This document shows, piece after piece, positions 12,321 to 25,339 of a stretch of DNA of 64,000 bases. A model generated the notes under the pieces. That model saw only the letters and a list, made by a program, of their open reading frames with translations, searched no databases and was not told the DNA's origin. The stretch is from Ifrita kowaldi (taxonomy: Eukaryota; Chordata; Aves; Passeriformes; Cinclosomatidae), in contig VZRS01004060.1 in assembly GCA_013398055.1 (NCBI GenBank), positions 124,001 through 188,000 on the forward strand, read 5' to 3'. Position 1 is the stretch's first letter; each line of letters starts with the position of its first letter. The translations under genes were made by a program, and so were the position numbers.

Positions 12321-12468
12321 AGAATCATAGAATCCCAGAGTGGTTCGAGTTGGAGAGGACCTTAAAGCTCATCTCATTTCATGCCACTGCCATGGGCAGG
12401 ATCACCTTTCACCAGACCAGGTTTCTCCAAGCCCCATCCAACCTGGCCTTGAACACTCCAGAGATGAG
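12321..12468 (-). repeat. CR1 LINE 3' end, antisense
   Basis: agaatcatagaatcccagag, then gttcgagttggagaggacct, and ccatccaacctggccttgaa before truncation. The variant ggttcgagttgg looks like a tRNA B-box but lies at the normal CR1 position. Confidence 0.93.
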
Positions 12469-14211
12469 AAAATCATAGTCGTTGAATGCACAGAGTAGAA
12501 GTTGTATATTTTGCTGGCGCAGATATTTTAAAAACTTGAAGGGAGGAGACAATCCTGAAAATTGCTCCTTCACCAGTTTCCTTGTGTCCCGAAGCACATG
12601 CCACTGTGCCTTCTGTTCCCACATGACACTTGCAGTCAGTAAATCAGAAAGTTCTCAACACAAATTTGTCTATCATTCTCTGTCACAATTGTCAGACTTA
12701 AAATAATTGTTTAAACTCCCATGGAAGAGTCTTAATGAGAAACAAGTTCAGTAGCCGTGTGTTTCTGTGTTTATTGGAACAAATTTCAGTTATCTTTAAT
12801 AGAGTGAAAAGGCTACAAAGAACTGCCCATTGTGGGCCCTCACATTATAACAATTCCTTTTCCAGGACTGTCTGGGCTGTGAATATTTTTGTACAAGCAT
12901 GAACAGATGCCATGATGAGAATTTGACTTTAGAGAAACCAGGACTCTAAGTTATTTTTTTAACAACTGTGTAAAGGAGATCACCTGGTTGTAAACTAGCT
13001 ACTGCTTGCGATTTTGTTTGGCGTTGTTGTTTTTCCTTCTTGCTTTTATTTAAATGAGACTTAGGCAATCAAGTCAATGTTTTCCACAGACGAAACATCT
13101 GAGAGATTTCTTCTTTGAAGCCCTGGCACCAGTTGGTGGTGGAAACTTGGATCTTACCCCCCTCTCCCCCGTGCCACAAACCTGCAGATGCCAAATCTGG
13201 CATTTGCATCCATGACAAGTGTGCTGCCTTGCCAGCTTGTTTCACTGAAATTGGCTCCTGCTGGGAGGATCTGCTCACAAACTTGTTGTGCTGGCACCTG
13301 ACCATTTTTGGGTACTATCTTTAACACGGCACATCTGTTGTAGGCACACAAACTCTTTAGCTGGCTCAAAGCACCACGTGATGGCCTGTCCTATTTTATG
13401 GAAGTTATCCAGCCTTGACGCACTCTTGGGTACACAGCTCAGCAATTCCACAGTCTTGGTTACACTTGACAAGCCAGGCTGACATTAGCAATCTTGTCTC
13501 ACATCCCCCCTTCCACGAGGAGTAATCACAGTTGCCTTCCTCATCCGTATGGCTAAAACACAAGGCTAAGTCATATGGTTGTCGACTTGGAGACATATTG
13601 GGTCTGTTTGACAACTCCTTTTTTCAAGGCTCTCTAAATAGTGCAGAAAATTGTGCTGCAATTAATTTTGAACATGCTAAGTGTTTATTAACTGTGAAAG
13701 CTCTGAAAGGAAGGCAAAAATAAATGGTTGTCAGCAGGATTCCTGCTGTAATTTCCTGAAAAATGGAAGCAACAGTGGCTGTGAAAAATCTGGAAGAATC
13801 TCTTGTTTCACCTTTGATTTTATCTAATTTGTATTATGAGAATTTGTCTATATTGACCGGTTTATATCCATTATTCTGACAAGGGGTCTTGATGGCAAGG
13901 ATATTGATGCTGAAATTACTCCAGCATCTTTGACAAGACTCAAAGTACTCAGCTCTAGAGGAGAGAGCAATAACGTTCATGGATTTCAATCAGACCAAGA
14001 CCAAGAGAGAAGATGAAGGAAACTGAGTTCATTAATGCTGCAAAAACCTCTAACCCTAAGGCACAAGAACAACCAGAGACTTGTCTAAACCATGCCCTAT
14101 GCCTGTGCTCCATTGAGATCCTGCCATACAAATATATATGTTGAATATTTCAGTACTTACTAATTTTGCAAAGCCTGAAAGGGAAGGAATAAAACCACAA
14201 AATAATAACAT
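12469..14211. other. Unique sequence, nothing recognised
   Basis: No repeat tail was seen. Several mutually overlapping 63-78-codon frames around 13069-13723 lie on both strands, which argues against any of them. A CAC-rich, slightly GC-richer stretch at 13110-13480 has no clear boundary. Confidence 0.5.
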
Positions 14212-14705
14212 AATCATAGAATCACAAAATGGTTTGGGTTGGAAGGTGCCTGAAAGATCGTCTTGTTCCAACCCCCTGCCATGGGCAGGGACACCTTCCA
14301 CTATCCCAGGTTGCTCCAAGCCCCATCCAATTTGGTCTGAACAATTCCAGGGATGAGGCAGCCACAGCTTCTCTGGGCAGCCTGTGCCAGGGCCTCCCAC
14401 CCTCACAGACAAAATTTTTTCCTAATACCCAACCTAAACCTACTCTCTTTCAATGTGAAGCCATTGCCCCTTGCCCTGTCACTCCAGGCCCTTGTCAATG
14501 GTCTCTCTCCACCTTTTCTGCAGGCTCCCTTCAGGTACTGCAAGGCCACAGTGAGGTCACTCCAAAGCCTTCCCTTCTCCAGGCTGAACAATCCCAATTC
14601 TCTCAGCCTTTCCTCATAGCAGAAGTTCTCTATCCTTCTAATCATCTTTGTGGCCTCCTCCGGACTCTCTCCAATAGGTCCACGTCCTTCCTGTGCTGGG
14701 GAGGA
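14212..14705 (-). repeat. CR1 LINE, about 490 bp of the 3' end, antisense
   Basis: One of the more complete CR1 tails here. It contains taatcatagaatcacaaaat, ccatgggcagggacaccttc, ctctgggcagcctgtgccag and, deeper, ccaggctgaacaatcccaat and ctctcagcctttcctcatag. It ends near the gtccacgtccttcctgtgct block. The two overlapping frames of 88-165 codons here are CR1-derived. Confidence 0.95.
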
Positions 14706-17030
14706 CATTTTATTATAACAATATAATAACATAATACATTTTATATATATAAATATATAAAGTCTCGTGTTTATACATGTGCACACATCACTGATATCTG
14801 TGCCCGCCCTTCATTTCCTGTGAATCTACATAATTATATGTCAGGTCACATATACTTATGGGTATAAATAATGGAGGGGGTGTTTAGATGGTGATAAAAC
14901 AGTATAAATAAAATGTTATTATTACCATTCCTGGACCTATCACCACTTCTTTCTACCCAGCCCTCTAAAGCTTTCCTCTTCTCTGCCTTAATGGATTTAT
15001 TCCAGCTCTCCAAATTCCTGTACTGCTACTTCTTACTATTTATTACTTATTAAAAAATAATCTACCCATATAAAATTCTCTTCTCCCTTCTGTATGTGTA
15101 TTTCCACCTCTGTGCAAGCCCTTGGAAAGCAAAATTGAGTCCTGAAACAGTCCTAAACATGCCAAAATCTTTACAATCAATTATCCGTCAGCCCTGCAGG
15201 GGAAGAAAGGGGAGAGTCACAGGGTTGGTTTTTTTTTCTCGAGATCCTTTACAGTTGCTTCTAATCTATGAAGAATCCAGTCTATTAAATTTAAAAGTTG
15301 GGCTATTTTTATGTTACAAAAAGCTGTCCTTGGCCCAGTTTTTCTTCTTCTGTCCTCTCCACCCATTATATAAAAACAATCATGTCATGTGTTTCCAGTG
15401 CAAGGACGTTGGAGGAAATGCATTATAAAAATTAATCCTGATTAACTTGTGTTTTTATATTTCTTTGCTTACTTTTCCTTAAATATTCACGTGGAATATT
15501 TCTAACATCTTGATATTACAAGGAATGTGATAGGAAGTGAAGTACTAGATTACATTTTCTGAGAAATATCCGTCACTTGTGGTTTTCAAATGCAGATTAT
15601 ACAAGTAGCTTTCCAAAGGTTTTGGATATAGCTGATCCTGCATCTTGGTCTCCTATTAAGGAATACGGTAGAGGATTTCATGCAACCCTGCTCAGCACAA
15701 CTTCCTAATGATTCCACTTCTACAGGTAAAATGATAGGTGAGATACAACATTGAATTTGATTTCCGTTGTAATTTCTCACTTCATCAGGGGTTTGCCTCT
15801 CCTGGTTTATCTGATACACTCTGAAAACACCTTCAAGAAAAACATTGTGATCATGTGGTCTCTCAGCATATGTAACAAAAATAGGACTTGTATAAAATGT
15901 GTCTTAATAAACTCTGTTCAACAGCCATTATTTATACTTCATTCCTGTCTTAAAAGAAAACCAGATCACCTACATTACATGCAAGGGCAAAAAAATATTC
16001 TGAAAATATGATTTGGGTCAAGCAATATAATTTTATGGAAAGCATACTAAAATCATAAGTTGTTCAGATTTAGCTTGGTGAGCTCTGAAGCAACGTCTTC
16101 ATCTGCGAGATGTTATTGACCTGGTTGTTTTCCCATCATGGTTTGAGTCAACAGACCTGTGTTCATGTCACTCAGCTTGAAGCACTTATTCAAGATCTCT
16201 GTGGCAACAGGGGTTGCTTCTGGAGTCAATACAAAGAAAGGGATAAGTGTATTCATGGAATGGCTTAGATCTTGGGTGGGTTGGCTGAGTCTCCTGAGAT
16301 GCTTCTCTCTTTTTTTCTTCCTTGGCTGGATAATAGTTCTACACTAGCCCAGGCACCTTAGGTCACACAGGAAAAATCTGGGCCTCAAATCCTATAAAAG
16401 GAATGAGATTCAGATCTACAGGGGACTGTCTTGATGACACTGTGAAATGTAATTCCACCTCTATGTCCATCTACACTTTAGGCAAGGAAGATCTTGCAAG
16501 ATGGACTTTTCAAGGATTGCCTCCAGCTGTGTCACTGTCCAACTGTGATGGTGGTGTAGAAGGAAAAGGAATATTGACAGGAGGATATTTATGTGAGGAA
16601 ACATGGCCTCAGAATGTTTCTTTCCTTAGTGCTCTTTATCATGGCACTCCCCACCTTTCCCAGACCGATGGCAAATGGTCCCAAACCACACATGAAATAC
16701 CTTCGTGCACAAGCTGTGACACAGCATGGAAAGATCAAAGGCTACTGTCTGACTGCTCATCTCTGCTACTGTTGAAAAAATTTCCAGGTGCAGAAAATAT
16801 CCTTAACCCTTTCTTCAGCTTGATTGTTAAACAGGAAAGATTTAACTTGTTTTTACATTGCTTTAACCCAGAAATTCTGTGGATTGTGTGTGAGAAAGTT
16901 TTAGGGAAAGTGTGTTGGTAGTCAGTATATTTATTTTACTTTTTTAAAAAAAATGCTAAGAGAAGCAGTAAGAAACTAGAGGATAAATAGTGAATATCAG
17001 GCAAATCAACACCAAGCTTGTCCAATCAGA
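14706..17030. other. Unique AT-rich sequence, including an unsupported 172-codon frame
   Basis: It begins with an AT-rich run of tatata repeats (about 14711-14760). The forward frame 16403-16921 is the longest outside repeats, but its product shows no domain, no signal peptide and no recognisable motif, and it has no flanking splice or promoter evidence. A phrase near 16346-16395 (taggtcacacagg) recalls antisense MIR but is too short to call. Confidence 0.5.
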
Positions 17031-17129
17031 CAATCACAGAATCACAACATGCTTTGGGACCTTAAAGATCATCTCCCAGCTGCCCTGCCATGGGCAGTGA
17101 CACCTTCCACTAGACCAGGTTGCTCTAGA
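17031..17129 (-). repeat. CR1 LINE 3' end, antisense, with small deletion
   Basis: caatcacagaatcacaacat leads to ctttgggaccttaaagatca. The usual 'ttgggttggaaggg' block is shortened, so part of the tail was lost. It ends at tagaccaggttgctctaga. Confidence 0.88.
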
Positions 17130-17671
17130 TGTTGATCTGGATTTGTTATAAAGCATGAAGAGGAATTTAACAGCCTTGCTTTGCTATCTTTTTTGCATAC
17201 CATGGTGTGTATCAAAGGTATGTTGGGGCAGGAATGTGGTGGAACTGGAGAGAAGCAGCAGCATTGCAAAACATCTGTCAGCCAATTTCGGCTAAAATTT
17301 GACTGATGGGGCACAGATTGCAAGGATGTTACAGCCTTGGAGTTTTGTAAAATTGCATGGCCAGACAGAGGGAAGACTTACCATTAGTGCCCCGTCTGTA
17401 GAGTAGACTTGATGCAATCTGAGTCATTGTTGATACCGGATAATCATCAGAAGAAAGACAATCTCTGAATTTTACAACCATTCACAAGTCTGAATTAGAT
17501 CATGCACCTTCTTGGACTTGAGAAAAAAAAAGTTGGAAACACAACCTCGTTTCCAACCTGGCTTCACTCATCCCACTGATTAAAAATAACGGATTTTTTT
17601 CATTTTTTGAGGCCTTTTTCTCATGCCCCATTGATTTATTCTATGTCTTTCTTTGTCAGAAGAGGATTTGG

Positions 17672-17728
17672 ACCTCCATGATCCTTGTGGGTCCATTTCA
17701 TCTAAGAATATTCTATGATCCTTTGATT
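17672..17728 (+). repeat. CR1 LINE tail, sense, subfamily with 'gatccttgtgggtcc'
   Basis: ccatgatccttgtgggtcca is followed by ttctatgatcctttgattt. It corresponds, in reverse, to the 'gggacccacaaggatcat' tail seen at 45478 and 56130. Only the last 57 bp or so remain. Confidence 0.72.
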
Positions 17729-17861
17729 TCAGTAGAATTATTTGTCTTCATTTGTCTTACAGACAAGTAAGAGGAGCTAAGTGATAAGAGTTGAAATGGA
17801 CCAAAGAAATTAATACTGTTAGATTAGAATTGTAAGAATGAAAGAGAGGAATACTGAAAAA

Positions 17862-17922
17862 AAGAAGGTGAAATGATTTGCCCTGTGTCACATAGGAAAG
17901 CTGCAGTAGAGATTGGTAAAAA
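17862..17922 (-). repeat. Possible MIR-like SINE relic, antisense
   Basis: gaaggtgaaatgatttgccc followed by tgtgtcacataggaaagctg resembles the antisense MIR core 'aagtgacttgcccaaggtcacacag'. MIR predates the bird-mammal split, so a decayed copy is plausible. The match is short and could be chance. Confidence 0.4.
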
Positions 17923-19323
17923 GAAATATTTTTTCCCTCCAACCCAAGACAAGAGATATAAGATCACCTTTGCTTTCAAATGCCAGAGCAGCAGAAAGAA
18001 ATTACATTGGACTATAGGTCAAACCCTGAATTTGGGACACAGAAATCTTTCCAAATTCAGAAAAAAAAGGATAAAATCAGGTCCCAGATATTAAGTATAT
18101 AGAAAGTCGATCTTAGGTTGTTACCTTGAAATAGAAACCTGGGAATCCTGAATGCCAGCACTCTACACAGTTATAACTGTGATATAACTGTGTCTAAAGA
18201 ACAGTTCCCCCCCACCTTCTATTTAAAATTATCTGCTTCTTTATCCTGTATTTGAGGATCTGGTTTTGTACTCACAGAAAGACTGCACAAGCCAGTTGGT
18301 GGGAATTTTTCATTTCTGCTAAACCAGCACTTTTATTTTTCTTTAACACTAATAACTCAGGCCCTGTGTCTCTCATTTCATAACCCAAAGGTATGGAAGC
18401 CCTACTTGCATTATGCTCCGTCAGCTGTGTTACAAAAATGCAGATTTAAAGCTCTAGTTTTCCCTCTTCTGCATGTTTCCAATAATGTCTGGATAAGAAC
18501 TGCTACAGGTGCCCTTCTATGTTTAAAATTCTCTCTCCTGAAGAAAATATGTGTTCCTTCAAGAGCAGATAAGCTCAAGGAAAAAAAGAAGATTATGATA
18601 ATAAAGAAGAAAGGCCGAAGCTCTCAGTTTACACTGGTTCTGTGGGATCACAATCTGAAAAAGCAGCATTTGCTTTCTCTTTTCTTGAAAAAAAGGTCAT
18701 TGCTCCATCCCTCACACCTGCAGGACAGCAGAAAAGGGATTAAGAGGAGTTGTCTTATCAGAGTTGTGAGGATGAAAGTGCAGGACAAAGAGTTGATTTT
18801 GCAAGTCCACTATTGCCCCATCTGGTTCAGCTCTCCATGTGCTCACTGGGCAAAGGGTTTTTTCCTGGAGGTGTCTAATCCCACAGGGGTCTACCACTGA
18901 AAAATCATAGGAAAGGACATTTTGAGAATGAAATGTAGACAGCAAGAGCAATCTTATTTGGTCCAGTTTATGGTTTATCTCTTGTACCAGGGATATGAAC
19001 TCGGGGGAAAAAAAAGGAAAACCAAAAAAGAAAATAAAAGGAAGTATTAGTTCATTTCACATCAATTCTTATCTAAAAGGGAGAGGGCAAATTATACTTT
19101 TCTTATAAAACAGTAATGCTTTGCTAGTCATGTACCTCCCCAACATGTAGAGTTTCTTGTGTCCAAATATGTTTTTCCTTTCCTGTGATGGAGATCCTCT
19201 TAGAAATAGCATTAAGAGCAAGGAAATTCAGTCATTATTTCTTGTATCCTCTGGCAACTCCACACACCAAGATTTACTACTTGATGTTTGCAGAGGAAAT
19301 CCTTCCCATCAGCTACCAACTCA
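17923..19323. other. Unique sequence, nothing recognised
   Basis: Contains a perfect 10-bp inverted repeat at 18165-18193 (acacagttat / ataactgtgt). The 164-codon forward frame 18406-18900 is lysine- and serine-rich and has no recognisable domain. Confidence 0.5.
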
Positions 19324-19455
19324 GAATCATAGAATCATAGAATCACAGAATACCCTGAGTTATATACAGAGAATACCCATAGAATATCCATAAGGATCAT
19401 GGAAGTACAACTCCTGGCCCTGCACAGGAGCACCTCAAAGATCCCTTCCAAGTAC
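19324..19455 (-). repeat. CR1 LINE tail, antisense, 'ggatcat...caactcctggccc' subfamily
   Basis: Three octamers (agaatcat) are followed by a disturbed ccctgagttatatacagaga and then taaggatcatggaagtacaa and ctcctggccctgcacaggag. A small internal insertion of tatacagagaatacccatag-like sequence breaks the usual run. Confidence 0.85.
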
Positions 19456-21106
19456 AGCAACAAGGACCATTATGAGTCACTTGTTTCTCCTCCTAACTTT
19501 GCATCTTCCTTAGGGTAACAATCACAGTTATTTAATATTTGTAAATTATATCAGAAAAAAAGCCCACTTTAATAAAATATATTTTAGTATTTGGAAACAA
19601 AATAAATGTGTCCATCCCACGTATGTTGCCAGGTGGTTTTTGGCTGCAAAAGGTATCAGTAGTTGATGGCCGTAGCTTGAGAATTGATAGGGATAAAGAA
19701 AGTCTAAAGAACATCTGTGATTCTTGGTGGAGAACAAGGGAATACAGGATAAAAAAAAACAAAACCACATGGAGAACTTAGTGAGAAAGCAAGAGAGTAA
19801 TGTTATTAAACCTCGTGTCAGACTGTTGAACTGTCTACTGGAAACCAGTAGATGCTCCATCCTTGAATTCCTTTTCACTGACTTGGCCAAAACCATGCGG
19901 GGCATAGGACAAGAGAAACTCTGCCACTGACCTTTGGACTAGAAGAAGTTGCCCTCCCTCAGCAGTATCTCCTACCTCTGTGCTCAAACATCTTGGAGGA
20001 GAGCAGCTGATAGCCTATATATTTGTGTTTTCTCACTGAGATAGTTAATTCTGCAAGTAACATTTGCCATGAACAGAAATCCTTTGTGCATTTCACTGAC
20101 TTTTCTCAGATTAACCCTATCCACCACTTGCCCCCTGAAGTCAATATAATATGACATCTCCTGAAAATATATAGTAATTATAGAGTCTTTGATTTGACAC
20201 TTTTGGGGAAAGAAATTGTAAATAAAAATAGTTTCTCTTACTACCATAGGTGCCTTTGAAACATAAATTAGAATTTCTTGTCCTAATTTGCCATTGACAA
20301 GTCTTAGAGGCAGAGTTAAGACAAAATTCTTGAGCCAGCAAACTTGCTTCTACAAGTACAAAGGAATTTAAAGAGTGGCCTCGGGAAGAAATGGATGTAG
20401 CTGTCAGTCGCATGAAAGAATTTAGAAACAGAATGCAATGCTTTGTCAAATGGTGGGATTCAAATGTAGCGGCATGTCATTGACCCTGGTGCTCAGCAAC
20501 ACATATTTCAAATCCCTGAAGATTAATAGGGAAGATGGTTACAGCTCTCACAACAGCTGCTGGGAAGTGTTCCTATCTCACATTTTAATTACATGTATTT
20601 ATACAGTAAAAAAAGTCCTAAATGCAATATAGCCTGTAGTATGCAACAATTTTGAACATTTATGAGATTCAGGCAATTAAGAGTCTAAACTTTCAAATGT
20701 TTCCAGATGGCACACTGATTAACAATTGTGTGAATTTAATATTTGTTTAAATGCGCTGCTCTGTAAAATATTTCTTAATAGTATATGAATGCATTGCAAT
20801 GAATCCAGGCACAACTTTTCTTCGAGCACAACTTGCCTCATTGCCTGAAGAAGTGGAAATCTCATTAGCTGATTATATAGACCAAAAGCAGTAGCAGAGC
20901 AATAGCAAGAGATAAAAAAGATTAAAAAGAAGCCAAGCTATTTCTTAACTTATGAACGATTTTTCTCTTTATATGCAGGACCAAGTGGCAGTTTTCATGC
21001 AAGCCACATACAAGATCAGTCCCTCAGTTCTTGCAAGTGAACCTGCTAGTGAGGACATTTCCTTGGGGCTACCAGCATTCTGGATATTGACATCAGTTGC
21101 AAGAAT
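19456..21106. other. Unique sequence, nothing recognised
   Basis: No repeat tail or RNA gene was seen. Frames of 64-119 codons overlap on opposite strands. Confidence 0.5.
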
Positions 21107-21166
21107 GCTTGGACTCAGGGGTCTTAGAGGTCTTTTCCAATGTTAATGATTCCAAAATTCTATGAT
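21107..21166 (+). repeat. CR1 LINE tail, sense, 'ggtcttagaggtcttttccaa' subfamily
   Basis: cttggactcaggggtcttag, aggtcttttccaatgttaat and the ending attctatgat mark the last 60 bp. It has the same tail type as the element at 63050-63478. Confidence 0.82.
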
Positions 21167-21397
21167 GTATGGAATAGGTTTGTTTTTAAAGAAAGCACTT
21201 AAACTTAGTTCATTCAATGGGCTTAAACTACTTAGATTCCTAAAATAATCTGTCCTTGGTATTTCCAAATCTTCCCTGTTTGTACTATTCCTAATGCTGA
21301 AAACTTGAATCAATGCGATCCCTCACCACCCACCAAAATATTTATTTTTGTAGGTGAAATTTATTCTAGAGGGGAGAGATCTTGTGATGATGATGGC

Positions 21398-21560
21398 AAT
21401 CAGAATGACAGAATGGTTTGGGTTGGAAGGGACCTTAAATATCATCTCATTCCAGCACCCTGCCATGGCCAGGGACACCTTCCACTATCAGAGGTTGCTC
21501 TAAGCCCATCCAGCCTGGCCTTGAACAGTTCCAGGGATGGGGAAGCCACAGTTCTCTAGG
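21398..21560 (-). repeat. CR1 LINE 3' end, antisense
   Basis: caatcagaatgacagaatgg, gtttgggttggaagggacct, ccatggccagggacaccttc, then ccttgaacagttccagggat. Truncated near ttctctagg. Confidence 0.93.
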
Positions 21561-24555
21561 CATGGCTATAGTTATATATCTAGAGTCCGCAGAGATTTTT
21601 GTAGAAGTTATTGTCTAACTAGTTTAAGTGTTTGAACTAATACAGTCAGAATTAAAAGGAACAGCCTGAAAAGGCAATATCGGAAGACTTATAAACCTTC
21701 TACTCTGAAACCTAAAAATGGAAAAACCTGGAACTATCTATAATCTTAAAAAATATGGCTTCTGCCATATTCAGGAAGAAACCATTCCCTCATTTTGTGC
21801 AATACTTGTAATACAGGCAAGTCTCAGAAAACAAGATTTATCTCACCTGTCGCATGAGCTCTGTAATCTCTGCATCCAGAACTGAGCAGTACAGTAACTC
21901 CCTTTGATAGTCAATGCAGAAAAACACATGCCTACCAAGTCAGACTATTTTCCTAACTTCTAGACACCAGGAAGAGATGAACAGCTCTCTGAAAATACCT
22001 CTTGCTCTCCCCTGTGTGTAAAAGGAGCCTGGTCTGACTACTCTAGATGTAGGTGCCTAACTTTGCTTAAAGTACATAAGATAAATCCCAATAAAAATGG
22101 ACACAGTTTACTCTGAATTTCAAAATAAAACTTACAAATTAATAATCTTTTTGTGGATCAGGATCTGCAGTGATTAGAAAAAAAACCACGTAAACATCCA
22201 CATTTTGGCAGAAATTATCTAGTTTTGATACCTGACTTTCAACCTCTATGAAGCTTTTTCAATAAGTTTCTTTCTGAGGTACATTTTAAATTTTTAGTTA
22301 TGCCTTTTCCCTTTCCCCTTTTTGCCCTCCCTTCCTCTTTTCCCTTGAGTTATTTGAGCAGGTTGCAAAGATGGTGACATTCACATTGGAGCAGATTTCT
22401 ACATTCCATATAAACTTGGGGTTTTGAAATTAAGCAAAGAAAGAACATTAATGTCTAAATCTGAAAAGGAAACAGAATGAATTCTTAAAATTAAAATAGC
22501 AAACTGAAATAGTATGAGATTGTTTTAATAGATCCAGGAGAAACAAGGGAAATTTACCCCCAGGCTCTGGTTCCCGAACACCTGTAAAGGAAATTTATGT
22601 AGCAAATTATGTGGTGAGTTGGGTGTGATTTTAAGGACTGCTCAGAAGCAAGAACAATCTCTTAATTTGCTTCCATGTGGGAAAAATACACAATTGGAAA
22701 AAGTGTGAGGAGCAGCCAAAGGAAGACAAACCATGAAGGATGATTAAAAGAAAGAACACTCTGTTTTCCTTTTGTGAAACAGGGTGGACTTGAGAATAGT
22801 TAATTGATTTAGAGCAGAGAGCCTGGACATTATACTTGGATTTTCAATTTACCTGACACCTTGGATAAGCCACTAGGTTTTCCTTTTTCTTTTTCACTGC
22901 CTGCTTGGGTTGTAAACACAATGGATGGAGATGAGATTTTCTCTTTCCGTGTGTTTGACCACAGTCTTGCACAATGGTGCAACTGGTGAAAATGCCTGAC
23001 ATACCTATAATTCCATTTAGTCTGCTCTGTTTCGTGGCAGAATTGAACTCTTGAAAATTAATTTACTTTATCCTTGACTGGGATTATATTTGACTTTAAA
23101 AAAAATTTTAAAAAATTAACTCCATCTGTCATTGCATCATTGTGTTGAGATAGTATGAAATGAAGGAGGAATTTTTACCTGCTCTATTATTTTTCCACAA
23201 ATGGTGCATCTGCTTTCACCTCCTATTTTTCAAATTGTCACTGGGTACTGATTTTGTTTCTCTCATTGTTATGACAGCAGTGAGAGGGATTTTTTTTCAG
23301 CAGAAGTCATGAAGACAAAATTTTAAAACCAGTTTTAACTTGTCCAGAGTATGTAGTGAAGGAGGAAGGGAAGAATGAACAAGATACTCTTCTCCCCCTC
23401 AGAAGCAGATGCAACTGGTCCACTGGACAGTGGAAAACCTGTTCTGAGTACAGCCTCCCACATAATCATCATAACTTCATTGAATCCTGTTAAAATACCT
23501 TGTTTTTTACAAAAATGATATTAAGATTGTACTACGGAAAGAAAGAAGGACCACAATTATATCTATTGCTATGCAGACAGACAGTACTGCTAATCTCAGG
23601 GAAAAAAAAATTTACATAAAGTTATTTCCAGGAAGAAACAAACACTTTTTCAATGTAGCAATGTAATTAGCATAGGCTTCCATATCTGAATTCTAATGAA
23701 TTCACTCCTATTTTCCAGTGTTTTATCACCACTCCCTATTCCAGATCCTTCATGTGATATATTAGTCTGTTTGGATTTGATAGGCAATAAAAACAGACCA
23801 GTCAGTCTGTTAGTTCTATAACCCTCTTGCATTTAAGAAATAATATAAATAGCATCAAGACAGAGGGAGAAATCAATGTGTCAATTATTTATATAGAAAA
23901 AACTCTACCTAGTAAAATGAAATTGCTTAGTTCCTAAAGGGCAGAGATGAACTTTTTTGGCTGCTTATGCAGAAATGTTATAAATATTTAAATGTAAATA
24001 ATAAAATCTTTACATGCATAAATAAACATGAGATTGATATTACACACACTAGAGCAGCGAAATATGACAACTGCTGTTTCTTCAGGAAAATGGATATTTC
24101 CTGTGACTGAATTGAGAATAAACTCAAAGCTAATAAGATACCTCACATACACTCTGAATCCATACCGCTTTCAAGCAAAAATTTCCCTGGGTTGGTCTTC
24201 TTTTAGAAGAGGTCTGAAGACCTCTCTGGAACAAACATTTAGGACGAAACAGAACACAGATGGTGATTTCTTCAAACACAGGATGCTTGGCTCAGTGAGG
24301 CTATAGAGGGATGAATTTTAGGAGCTGGTGATATTAAAGTTATTAGGTATTTTGTCCTTTTTTATAGTCCTTATGAGTGTAAGAAGGAAGAGGTTGACCA
24401 GGCTGAAGGTCTGCTGCCCTCTGCTTTAAACCTTCATGAATCACTTCAGGGTTACCTCGTTATACGAGACACATCTCAGCAGAACAAGTATGGTCCAAGC
24501 CCATTAGCCCTATTTTAACAAGAGGTTTGGTTTCAAAATTTTGGGTTTGTGTATA
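21561..24555. other. Unique AT-rich sequence, nothing recognised
   Basis: Nearly 3 kb free of recognisable repeats. A pyrimidine-rich stretch lies around 22300-22350 (cctttcccctttttgccctc). No open frame exceeds about 90 codons. Confidence 0.55.
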
Positions 24556-24660
24556 TGATTTTCTGGAGAAGAGGCATCTCAGGCGGGCCCTCATTGCTCT
24601 TTACAACTTCCTGAAAGGAGGTTGTGGAGAGGTGGAAGTCAGTCTCTTCAGTTATGGATT
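24556..24660 (+). repeat. CR1 LINE internal 3' fragment, sense
   Basis: ctggagaagaggcatctcag, ccctcattgctctttacaac and ttcctgaaaggaggttgtgg are the block that follows 'cagcctggagaagaggaggctcagg' in CR1. The real 3' tail is missing. A strong donor-like CAG|gtaagg follows at 24677-24685, so exonisation is conceivable but unsupported. Confidence 0.82.
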
Positions 24661-25339
24661 AGTTAGAGAACAGTGCCATCCTGCAGGTAAGGAGACTGAT
24701 TTGCAGACACATATCTAACTTCTCTTTCCCTCCAGACAGTGTCCAAACTTCCTGCTCGGAGCAGTCCATAGCATGTGCAAATCCCTTGGACCATGCCCAG
24801 GTAAACTCTAAGAGAATGTTAGCCAGTGCAAGCCAAAACCATCCAGGAAGCAAGTGAATTATTTCATATTCTGGATAACTGGGGGGTGGAGGTTGAGAAC
24901 AGGCTCTGGCTTTGATTTATTTGTGGCTATAGACACAGCCTTTGTTCCCAGTAGAGAGTTATGAGGTCTTGAAGAACTCCATGTTTACAAAAATACTCCA
25001 GAGACAGAGTCTAAGACTACAGGAAAATCTATGATTAGCCTCTTTTCCCCACAGATGCATTTAAGTAATTTCCCTTTGCTAACATGAACTTATTTATAAC
25101 TGTTCTAGACTCCTAAGCCAAGTAACATTTTGCCAACTGTACACATGACTGTAAATACACAGAATGTAAATATTTCTGTTCTGCTAAGTATGGAAATTCA
25201 GGATTACCGTTGAACATTAAAGACAACACCAGCAACAAAACCAAAATAAAGGCCTTGAATAGGTCTCGACATCTCATCTCTGCCCTTGGTGGTATTTGAA
25301 CAGCAGAGTTCAAACCTTAACCTGCCCAAGTGAGAGATG
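24661..25339. other. Unique sequence, nothing recognised
   Basis: No repeat or gene signal apart from the donor-like CAGGTAAGG just after the CR1 fragment. Confidence 0.5.

Noticed and set aside
12340..12355. tRNA B-box-like ggttcgagttgg
   Set aside because: It is the normal CR1 tail position with one substitution, and there is no A box or cloverleaf.
16346..16395. MIR-like antisense phrase
   Set aside because: taggtcacacagg alone is too short to separate from chance.
16403..16921. 172-codon forward open frame
   Set aside because: Longest frame outside repeats, but no recognisable domain, splice or promoter context. Such a length is expected by chance in 64 kb over six frames.
18406..18900. 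164-codon forward open frame
   Set aside because: Lysine/serine-rich low-information product, with no domain and an antisense frame overlapping its end.
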